This document shows, piece by piece, positions 29,642 through 35,294 of a stretch of 35,294 bases of DNA. A model generated the notes under the pieces. The model was not told the origin of the DNA. It made no database searches and was given only the letters and a program-made list of their open reading frames with translations. Source of the DNA: Casp-actino8 sp965659595 (GTDB taxonomy: Bacteria; Actinomycetota; Acidimicrobiia; Acidimicrobiales; Ilumatobacteraceae); assembly GCA_965659595.1 (NCBI GenBank), contig CBFHWN010000015.1, positions 1-35,294 on the forward strand, in the 5' to 3' direction. Made by a program: the position numbers and the translations under genes. Positions within the stretch are counted from its first letter, which is position 1, and each line of letters begins with the position of its first letter.

Positions 29642-32614
29642 GTGCGCATTCCCTCGGACCTTCCCGGTGGTCCGCGTCGTCGTGGCCCCCGTGGTCCGCG
29701 CGGCAACCGGCCCGCCTGGGCGTCGAAGGGCCGATTGATCCTCGTTGCGATCGCGGTCGTTCTCGTCGTTTTGTTCCTGTCGGCTCGAACACTTGCCAAC
29801 TTCTACGTCGATCTGCTGTGGTTCGACTCGGTCGAGCGCACCGACGTGTTCTGGACGACCTTCTTGTCGAAGGTTCTGCTTGGTTTGGTGTTCGCCGTCG
29901 GCTTCGCCGTTTTGTGCTTCGTTAGTCTCACGGTCGCGCAGCGGTTGGCGCCATCCGATCTGCCGGCTGGCCCCGAACGCGAGATCGTCGAGCGGTACCG
30001 AACCGTGGTGCAGCCGCGATCACGTCTGCTTCGTATCGGCGTAGCCATCCTGTTCGGATTGTTCGTGGGCCTTCCAGCCATGTCGCAGTGGAGCGAATGG
30101 TTGCTCTTCCGCAATTCGCAGTCGTTCGGTATCGACGATCCGCAGTTCGGTGTCGACGTCGGGTTCTACGTGTTCCGGCTCCCGTTCCTCACCTACGTGG
30201 TCGACTGGGCATTCGCCGCGCTCATCCTCATCACGATTCTCAGCGCGATCATGCACTTCCTCAACGGTGCGATTCGCGTCCAAGATCCGAAGGATCGTGT
30301 GGCCAAGGGAGCCCGAATCCATCTGAGCGTTTTGTTCGCCCTACTTGCCGTCATCAAAGCGGTCGACTACTGGTTGCAGCGATTCGAACTCACGGCCTCG
30401 ACCCGTGGCGTGGTGAAGGGTGCCACCTACACCGACGTCAACGCGCAGTTGCCGGCGATCAACCTGCTGATCATGGTGAGCCTCCTCGTGGCAGCGCTCT
30501 TCCTCGCCGGTGTGCGGTGGGGCGGATGGCGACTTCCGCTTCTGTCGATGGCGTTGTGGGCGCTGGTGGCCGTCATCGCCGGCGCGATCTACCCGGCGAT
30601 CATCCAGCGGTTCGTGGTGCAGCCGAACGTGACCACCCGTGAGCGCCCGTACATTGCGCGCAATATCGAAGCCACTCAGGCGGCGATGGGTCTCGACAAC
30701 GTTCGAGTCGAACAAGTCGATTTCAACGGTGTCACGAGTGCTGATGTGTCGGAAGACGCTGCTGTGTTGGCCGATGCTCGACTTCTCGACATCTCCGAGA
30801 TGCGCGACCGGTTCTTTCTCGACGAGGGTCTCTTTGCGTTTTACGCCATCAACGATCTCGACGTCGACCGCTATTCGATCGACGGTCAGATGCAGCAGAC
30901 CTTCGTGGCGGCTCGTGAACTCAACTCTGATGGCATCCCCAACCGAACCTGGGTGTCGCGTCATCTGATCTACACCCATGGTTGCGGAGTGGTGGCAGCA
31001 TCGGCGAGCAAGATCACGCCCGACGGACGTCCGATCTACACACCGCTCGACGTCGATCAGCCCGAGCTGTACGTGGGTACCAATCAGCCCGGTTATGCGA
31101 TCGTGAGGACCGACCAGGTCGAGCAGGCGTGTCCTGGACGGGATGCAGGCCCGTACGAAGGCGACGCCGGTGTACGCCTCAACTCAACTCTGCGTCGCCT
31201 CGCGTTCGCCGTGCACTTCAGCGAGTTCAACCTCTTCGGTTCGAGTCTCATCCAGGACGACTCGCGACTCATTCACGTGCGCGACGTTCGCGACCGAGTG
31301 TCGAAGTTGGCGCCGTTCCTACGACTCGACGCCGATCCGTATCCGGCTGTGGTCGATGGCAAGGTGCGCTGGATCCTCGATGCTTTCACCACCTCCTCGC
31401 GTTATCCGTACGCGCAGCAGGCCAACACCTCGCAGTTGGCGCCCGGTTCTGGCCTCGACACGAACTTCAACTACGTGCGCAACAGCGTGAAGGCCGTGAT
31501 CGACGCCTATACCGGTGACGTCACGCTCTACGTGATCGACCCGACTGATCCGATCGTGAACGCGTGGGCCAAGGCCTTCCCCGATCTGTTCACTCCGGGC
31601 GATCAGGTGTCGACCGAACTGCGCGAGCACTTCCGCTACCCCGAAGATCTGTTCCGGGCGCAGACCAATCTGTATGGCCGCTACCAATTCTCTGACGTCG
31701 ATCAGTTCTTCAATCGTGACGCGGCGTGGAGCGTTGCTCAGGCGGCACCGCGTGATCCGGAAGTGTCGAATGTCGTGACAGGTGTGGCGGTGACCGACGC
31801 GGTGTCGGAGGCCAACACCGGTGATGTGGCCGACGCCAACGTGAATCGGTTCGAGCCGTACTACTCGTACTTCCGGGCACCGGGTGATGACGTGTCGAAG
31901 TTCTCGCTGTTGCGACCCTTCGTGCCGTTCTCGGCCGACGATACTCGCAAGGAGTTGCGAGCCTTCATGACGGTGTCGAATGATCCCGATACCTATGGTC
32001 AGCTCACCGTGTATCAAGTGAACGGTTCGTTGCCCGAAGGTCCGGCCACGGTGGCCGCTGAACTCACGAGTGACACCGAAATCGCTCCGATTATCACATT
32101 GCTCGACCAACGTGGTTCGCGTGTGGTGTTCGGCCAGTTGCAGTTCTTTCCGGTGGGTGACGGTCTCGTGTGGATGCGTCCGTTGTACGTGCGTCCCGAC
32201 GATCCGGGTTCGAAGCAGGTTTTCGTGCGTCGCATCCTCGCTTGGTACGACGGTCGATCGGTGATCGGCGACAACTTGACGGACGCCATGAATCGTTTGT
32301 TCCCGGGAGCGAATGTCGACCTCGGTGAGATCGCCGGCGAAGTGAGCATCGATTCGGGTGTGATCGACGAACTCGATCCGGGTACCGACAGCGGAATCGA
32401 CACGGGCACGGGTGGCGGTACCGACACAGGTGCTGGTACCGGGACGACGGTCGACCCCGACACCACCGATCCGGTGGCCTTGCTCGAAGCAGCCGAATCG
32501 GTGTTCGACGAAGCCGATGCGGCACTGCGGGCCGGCGACTTGGGTGAGTACCAAGCCAAGGTGCGGGAAGCCGAAGATCTGTTGGCACGGGCGCTCGAAC
32601 TGCTCGGCGCCTGA
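29642..32614 (+). CDS. UPF0182 family large membrane protein
   Basis: A 990-residue member of UPF0182, which is typical of actinobacteria and cyanobacteria and has no known function. The N-terminal third (residues about 35-330) has about seven transmembrane helices, starting with LILVAIAVVLVVLFLSARTL-like. It is preceded by an Arg/Gly/Pro-rich cytosolic leader (GGPRRRGPRGPRG). The large extracytoplasmic domain (about 330-930) carries family marks: YPAIIQRFVVQPNVTTRERP, FNLFGSSLIQDDSRLIHVRD and YVIDPTDPIVNAWAKAFPDLF. A Gly/Thr/Asp-rich linker (near 925-955) leads to a C-terminal helix typical of the family. GTG 29642 is supported by the -10 box 6 nt upstream. It ends 12 nt before the convergent coiled-coil gene. 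Confidence 0.93.
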   Translation: MRIPSDLPGGPRRRGPRGPRGNRPAWASKGRLILVAIAVVLVVLFLSARTLANFYVDLLWFDSVERTDVFWTTFLSKVLLGLVFAVGFAVLCFVSLTVAQRLAPSDLPAGPEREIVERYRTVVQPRSRLLRIGVAILFGLFVGLPAMSQWSEWLLFRNSQSFGIDDPQFGVDVGFYVFRLPFLTYVVDWAFAALILITILSAIMHFLNGAIRVQDPKDRVAKGARIHLSVLFALLAVIKAVDYWLQRFELTASTRGVVKGATYTDVNAQLPAINLLIMVSLLVAALFLAGVRWGGWRLPLLSMALWALVAVIAGAIYPAIIQRFVVQPNVTTRERPYIARNIEATQAAMGLDNVRVEQVDFNGVTSADVSEDAAVLADARLLDISEMRDRFFLDEGLFAFYAINDLDVDRYSIDGQMQQTFVAARELNSDGIPNRTWVSRHLIYTHGCGVVAASASKITPDGRPIYTPLDVDQPELYVGTNQPGYAIVRTDQVEQACPGRDAGPYEGDAGVRLNSTLRRLAFAVHFSEFNLFGSSLIQDDSRLIHVRDVRDRVSKLAPFLRLDADPYPAVVDGKVRWILDAFTTSSRYPYAQQANTSQLAPGSGLDTNFNYVRNSVKAVIDAYTGDVTLYVIDPTDPIVNAWAKAFPDLFTPGDQVSTELREHFRYPEDLFRAQTNLYGRYQFSDVDQFFNRDAAWSVAQAAPRDPEVSNVVTGVAVTDAVSEANTGDVADANVNRFEPYYSYFRAPGDDVSKFSLLRPFVPFSADDTRKELRAFMTVSNDPDTYGQLTVYQVNGSLPEGPATVAAELTSDTEIAPIITLLDQRGSRVVFGQLQFFPVGDGLVWMRPLYVRPDDPGSKQVFVRRILAWYDGRSVIGDNLTDAMNRLFPGANVDLGEIAGEVSIDSGVIDELDPGTDSGIDTGTGGGTDTGAGTGTTVDPDTTDPVALLEAAESVFDEADAALRAGDLGEYQAKVREAEDLLARALELLGA

Positions 32615-32626
32615 GTTTCTGACGTC

Positions 32627-33091
32627 TCAGCTGTTCGGGCGCTGACGTTGCAGACGTTCGGCGAGTTCGGCCAAGTCCTGTCGGAAAGCGATCTCGTAGC
32701 GCGCCTGTTCGTTCGCCAAGCGCGCCTGGTCGGAGCGAACTTCGTCGACGATCGCGGGTACGTCGCCGAGGTGCGAGATCTCGTCACCCATCGCCGTGGT
32801 GCGCTGAGCCAGTGAGTCGATGTCGCCCGACAACTCGCCGAGTTGATGGGTGACTTCGGTGCCCACCTGGGTGATGCGAGCGTCGAGTGATCCGAGTCGG
32901 GTGACGAGATCGTCGACCTGGCCCGATGATGCAGCCTGCGACGAGGTGAGGGCGGCGAGTTGGGACGTGAGGTCGCGAATTTGGTTGCGCATCTCGTCGA
33001 GTTCGGCTTCACGTGCCTTCTTCGACTTCTTGAACAGTGCCACGGCCGTACGGTAGTCGTCGCCGATGGTGACGACGTGCGCATCTACCAT
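32627..33091 (-). CDS. Coiled-coil protein, unknown
   Basis: A 154-residue soluble protein with little similarity to known families. After a short start (MVDAHVVTIGDDYRTAVALF) a basic stretch KKSKKAREAELDEMRNQI leads into an almost continuous coiled coil (residues about 25-150). It has heptad-like Leu/Ile/Val and repeated SxxxDxLxxRLGSLDARITQVGTEV-type blocks. The end is Arg/Gln-rich (AERLQRQRPNS). It has no membrane segment. The start ATG 33091 lies only 6 bp from the divergent nucleosidase GTG (33098), so the -10 of each gene must overlap the other's start. Its heptads resemble the scaffold-type coiled coils seen near cell-envelope genes, but no function can be given. Confidence 0.72.
   Translation of the reverse strand: MVDAHVVTIGDDYRTAVALFKKSKKAREAELDEMRNQIRDLTSQLAALTSSQAASSGQVDDLVTRLGSLDARITQVGTEVTHQLGELSGDIDSLAQRTTAMGDEISHLGDVPAIVDEVRSDQARLANEQARYEIAFRQDLAELAERLQRQRPNS
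33086..33091 (+). promoter_or_regulatory. -10 box for leaderless MTA/SAH nucleosidase gene
   Basis: TACCAT is followed by GGAAAC and then GTG at 33098 (6 nt). Its last three bases are the start codon of the divergent coiled-coil gene on the other strand. Confidence 0.5.
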
Positions 33092-33097
33092 GGAAAC

Positions 33098-33823
33098 GTG
33101 CGTCGAATTGCGGTGGTGATGGCGATGGCGGCCGAGGCCGCACCCATCTTGTCGACCCTCGATGCGCGATCGGTCACGAGTCCGAGCCCCTTGGTGACGC
33201 GCTGGTTCGACGCCGAGCGCCATGGAGCCGAGGTGCGGGTGGCGATCAACGGCCGGGATCGTCGCTTCGGCGTCGATTCGATCGGAACCGAAGCGGCCGC
33301 TCTGACGACCTATTCCACGATCACCGCGTTCGCACCCGAACTCGTGATCTCCGCCGGTACGGCCGGTGGCTGGCAGCGATGCGGAGGAGAGGTGGGTGAC
33401 GTGTACGTGAGCGACGGGCAGGTGGTGCATCACGATCGACGGATCGCCCTCGAAGGGTTCGAGGCCTACGGCATCGGCGCCTACCCGGTGGTGAGTGCGC
33501 GCAAAATGGCGCGATCGCTCGGGTTGAAGACTGGAGTGGTGACCACCAGCAACTCGCTCGACGAGAACGACGACGATCAGGCGATGATCGCGGCGTCGGG
33601 CGCGTGCGTGAAGGACATGGAAGCTGCGGCCGTGGGCTACGTCTGTGAACAGATGTCCGTACCGTTCATGGCAGTGAAGGCGATCACCGACCTGGTCGAT
33701 CACCACACGGCGACTGCCGAACAGTTCACTGCGAATCTGAAGGTGGCGTCGGCGCGTCTGGCCGACACACTGGTGAGTGTTCTCGACTGGTGCATCGCCC
33801 GCGAGATCGCCGAATTGAGTTGA
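33098..33823 (+). CDS. mtnN: 5'-methylthioadenosine/S-adenosylhomocysteine nucleosidase-like
   Basis: A 241-residue purine nucleosidase of the PNP/UDP fold. The N-terminal RRIAVVMAMAAEAAPIL places Glu13 at the position of the catalytic Glu12 of E. coli MTAN. ISAGTAGGW (residues about 85-93) is the phosphate-loop-type turn. CVKDMEAAAVGYVCEQMSVP holds the ribose-binding Met-Glu (DMEAAAVG, about 172-179). KAITDLVD contains the catalytic Asp (about 194-201). The reaction frees adenine from MTA or SAH, clearing by-products of SAM chemistry; related purine or futalosine substrates cannot be excluded. The GTG 33098 start is supported by the 6-nt leaderless spacing and by MTAN's usual N-terminus. An MtaD-type deaminase at 7130-5802 could act on the same compounds. 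Confidence 0.85.
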   Translation: MRRIAVVMAMAAEAAPILSTLDARSVTSPSPLVTRWFDAERHGAEVRVAINGRDRRFGVDSIGTEAAALTTYSTITAFAPELVISAGTAGGWQRCGGEVGDVYVSDGQVVHHDRRIALEGFEAYGIGAYPVVSARKMARSLGLKTGVVTTSNSLDENDDDQAMIAASGACVKDMEAAAVGYVCEQMSVPFMAVKAITDLVDHHTATAEQFTANLKVASARLADTLVSVLDWCIAREIAELS

Positions 33824-33871
33824 TAGCCGGGAGCTTTGACAGGTTGGTCGTTTCAATTGGTGGCTATCAAC
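33819..33871. repeat. Perfect 10-bp inverted repeat between nucleosidase genes
   Basis: GTTGATAGCC (33819-33828) and its exact reverse complement GGCTATCAAC (33862-33871) enclose 33 bp. The left arm overlaps the mtnN stop TGA, and the right arm lies just before the nucleoside hydrolase start. In RNA it would form a stable stem. It may be an operator, a translation-controlling structure or an atypical terminator; there is no U-tract. Confidence 0.7.
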
Positions 33872-33904
33872 CCTCTATCTCTGACGATCGGCGAGACTGC
33901 GTCG

Positions 33905-34780
33905 GTGACTCGCCGTCTCGTGATCGACACCGACATCGGCACCGACGTCGACGACCTGTGGACTCTCGCCATGGTGCCGAACCTGGTCGACGTGAACCTC
34001 GAAGCGGTCACGATCGTCTACGGCGATACCGACTTGCGGGCCCGTCTGGCGTCGGTTGCACTTCAGGGAATGGGGCTCGACGTTCCCGTGTATTGCGGGT
34101 GTGAACAGCCGATGAGCGGCAAATCGGTGTTGTGGGCTGGCCACGAAGGGGTCGACGTGCCGGGAATCTCCGATGCGACGTACTCGTCGCGTGACGGCGT
34201 CGAGGTTCTCGTCGAATTGGCTGCGTCCGATCCGGGAACTCTCGAGATTTTGGCCATCGGCCCACTCACCAACATCGCCGAGGCGATCCGCCGAGACCCC
34301 GACTTCGCGCGCAATCTCAAGCGCCTCATCGTGATGGGTGGCGAATTCAAGTCCGGGTGGCCAGAACACAACTTCGTGTCCGACGCGGTGGCGACCGACA
34401 TCGTGCTGCGCTCAGGTGCACCGATCACGATCGTCCCCCTCGATCAGACCTTGCGGGTTTTCCTGCACGAGGCCGACATCGACCGAGTTTCCGCCGAGCA
34501 CCCCATCGGCCGGTTGATCGCCGAGCAGTCCCGCACCTTTTGGCAATGGCTGTCGACCTTGCGGGAGGGGATGCCGAACGACCGCAGCCCGGCGCACGAT
34601 CCGTTGGCCCTGCTCGTGGCTATTGAGCCGGAGCATTTCACTCTCACCCCGATGACGGTGAAGGTGGATGACGAGGGCCGGGTCAGCGGGACCCCAGACG
34701 AGCGGTCGCCGGCCCAGGTGGTGACCGACCTGGATGCCGAGGGGGCTCACCGGGCCTTGACCCGTTTCCTGGAGGGGTAG
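33905..34780 (+). CDS. Inosine-uridine nucleoside hydrolase family
   Basis: A Ca2+-dependent nucleoside hydrolase of about 291 residues that cleaves ribonucleosides to base and ribose. The metal-binding N-terminus is visible: RLVIDTDIGTDVDDLWTLA (family consensus DTDxGxDD). The mid part ILAIGPLTNIAEAIRRDPDF (about residues 119-138) and VMGGEF (about 144-149) are typical, as is the C-terminal HDPLALLVAI (about 236-245) with the last metal-binding Asp. The start is uncertain: GTG 33905 fits the family, but an upstream TTG 33836 or GTG 33860 would add 23 or 15 residues and would include the inverted repeat. Together with mtnN it forms a purine/nucleoside salvage pair on the plus strand. Confidence 0.87.
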   Translation: MTRRLVIDTDIGTDVDDLWTLAMVPNLVDVNLEAVTIVYGDTDLRARLASVALQGMGLDVPVYCGCEQPMSGKSVLWAGHEGVDVPGISDATYSSRDGVEVLVELAASDPGTLEILAIGPLTNIAEAIRRDPDFARNLKRLIVMGGEFKSGWPEHNFVSDAVATDIVLRSGAPITIVPLDQTLRVFLHEADIDRVSAEHPIGRLIAEQSRTFWQWLSTLREGMPNDRSPAHDPLALLVAIEPEHFTLTPMTVKVDDEGRVSGTPDERSPAQVVTDLDAEGAHRALTRFLEG

Positions 34781-34835
34781 TTCGGCTTCAGGGAATGTGC
34801 GGAACACAGGGTGACGTGCGTGATGGGACGTTTCG

Positions 34836-34865
34836 TTGGATAAAGCGTATGAACAGAACTAATTT
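34836..34865 (+). promoter_or_regulatory. Candidate promoter of the Thr-rich gene
   Basis: TTGGAT (34836-34841) and TAATTT (34860-34865) are 18 bp apart in the most AT-rich stretch of the window. The -10 ends 9 nt before ATG 34875, giving almost no leader. The 94-bp spacer 34781-34874 holds no other signal that I can see. Confidence 0.45.
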
Positions 34866-34874
34866 CTATTCGTT

Positions 34875-35294
34875 ATGTCCAGCCTCCGTATCTCATCTCT
34901 TGCTCGCCGTTGGGCGGTGTTGGTGGGTGTGTTGGTGGTTGGTGTTCCGGTGTATGTGACGCCGCGGGTGTTGGCGGTGCCGGTAGGGGTGACGCCGGGT
35001 TTGCCGGTGGCGTGTGTGGAGGAGGTGTCGGCTGATTCGTCGGTGCCGGTGACGACGACGGTTGCGTCTGCGACAACCTCGACGGTGGCTCCGTCGACGA
35101 CAGTGGTGTCGTCTGGTTCTGAGGTGGCGGTTGTTGTTCAGGATGTGGTGGTGGATGAGTCGTCGACGACGTCTGTTGCGGTGACGACGTCGGCTCCAAC
35201 GACCACGACGGTTGCTCCGACCACGACGTCAGCTCCGACCACGACCGTTGTGTCGTCGACGACGTCTGTTGCAGTGACGACGTCGGCTCCAACG
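34875..35294 (+). CDS. Secreted Thr/Ser-rich repeat protein, N-terminal part
   Basis: An open frame of 140 codons running off the right edge. The start MSSLRISSLARRWAVLVGVL continues into VVGVPVYVTP: a basic n-region followed by a hydrophobic core, so a signal peptide or N-terminal anchor. From residue about 55 the chain is nearly all Thr, Ser, Ala, Val and Pro (TTTVASATTSTVAPSTTVVS, then blocks such as TTSAPTTTTVAPTTTSAPTT). Such Thr-rich stalks are usual in cell-surface or secreted proteins of Acidimicrobiia; the functional domain would lie beyond the window. Composition is GT-rich on this strand (many GTG, GTT, GGT, TCT codons), unlike neighbouring genes that prefer GTC, GGC and TCG. The antisense frame is also open, but only as a by-product of this composition. 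Confidence 0.75.
   Translation, partial: MSSLRISSLARRWAVLVGVLVVGVPVYVTPRVLAVPVGVTPGLPVACVEEVSADSSVPVTTTVASATTSTVAPSTTVVSSGSEVAVVVQDVVVDESSTTSVAVTTSAPTTTTVAPTTTSAPTTTVVSSTTSVAVTTSAPT
35160..35294 (+). repeat. 93-bp-period repeat in the Thr-rich gene, cut by the window edge
   Basis: A 42-bp segment at 35160-35201 recurs at 35253-35294 with one difference (G at 35180, A at 35273), giving a 93-bp (31-residue) period. The second copy ends exactly at the window edge, so the number of copies is unknown. Confidence 0.8.

Noticed and set aside
33836..33841. TTGACA as a -35 box before the nucleoside hydrolase
   Set aside because: No -10 box occurs at 16-18 bp from it. It lies in the loop of the inverted repeat and may be chance.
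34849..34959. 36-codon plus frame starting just before the Thr-rich gene
   Set aside because: Trp/Cys-rich with no ribosome site; it ends inside the Thr-rich gene in another frame. It is not supported as an upstream ORF.
34873..35292. Minus-strand Pro/Thr-rich open frame at the right end
   Set aside because: Mirror of the Thr-rich coding sequence. The plus strand has a signal peptide and promoter; the minus strand has neither.
1..35294. Search for tRNA, rRNA, CRISPR arrays, IS elements, att sites and an origin
   Set aside because: None seen by eye. The only repeats are the two intragenic tandem repeats and the short inverted repeats listed.

Overview
The window is about 35 kb of a compact, GC-rich actinobacterial chromosome, most likely from class Acidimicrobiia (an Ilumatobacter-like lineage). 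This rests on family content: a DivIVA-domain protein, UPF0182, SalK/SCO6745, Ddn-like F420-type and mycothiol-dependent enzymes, PAC2, an OmpR/GlnR-type nitrogen box, frequent GTG starts and Thr-rich secreted proteins. Taxonomy is inferred, not proven. I saw no rRNA, tRNA, CRISPR array, IS element or prophage. No gap between genes exceeds about 170 bases, many same-strand genes overlap by 4 nt (ATGA/GTGA), and convergent genes meet within about 12 nt or overlap by 16.

Layout. 1-2998: nitrogen control, with the start of an ammonium transporter (minus), a GlnR-like box, and divergently an unknown 153-aa gene coupled to glnD. 3022-3723: Nudix hydrolase. 4670-3708, 5768-4689, 7130-5802 and 8043-7141 (read right to left on the minus strand): a probable operon of SCO6745-family protein, MTA/SAH deaminase-type amidohydrolase, a redoxin interrupted by one in-frame UGA (a probable selenoprotein with a SECIS-like hairpin), and a PAC2 protein. 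8093-12685: two GNAT acetyltransferases, a sphingosine-1-phosphate-lyase-like PLP enzyme, a Ddn-like protein and a Baeyer-Villiger-type monooxygenase. 12670-18170 (minus): SelO pseudokinase AMPylator with an MFS carrier, the arsenic pair arsI/acr3, and a Bcr/CflA-like MFS exporter. 18223-19806: release factor 3. 22607-19815 (minus): modA-modB-modC plus a PadR-like regulator, all with 4-nt overlaps. 22643-25580: a mycothiol-dependent-isomerase-like protein, a tiny Cys-rich protein behind a palindromic CsoR-like operator, a carotenoid oxygenase and a Gdt1/TMEM165-type cation transporter. 25588-32614: HEAT protein, small membrane protein, PDZ-Lon (S16) protease, a DivIVA protein with a phage minor-head-like C-terminus, and UPF0182. 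32627-34780: coiled-coil protein, MTA/SAH nucleosidase and nucleoside hydrolase. 34875 to the end: the start of a secreted Thr/Ser-rich repeat protein.

Strongest points. (1) The redoxin gene at 5768-4689 reads straight through a UGA at the Cys position of a thioredoxin-like active site, and a 7-bp hairpin with a CGGGU loop lies 20 nt after it, fitting the bacterial SECIS model. (2) At least nine genes have a TANNNT -10 box ending 6-7 nt before the start codon, the signature of leaderless mRNAs. (3) The Cys-rich gene at 23335 has a near-ideal promoter whose -10 lies inside the palindrome ATACCC-N4-GGGTAT. (4) The DivIVA protein ends in a Cys/His motif like that of SPP1 gp7/Mu gpF phage head proteins.
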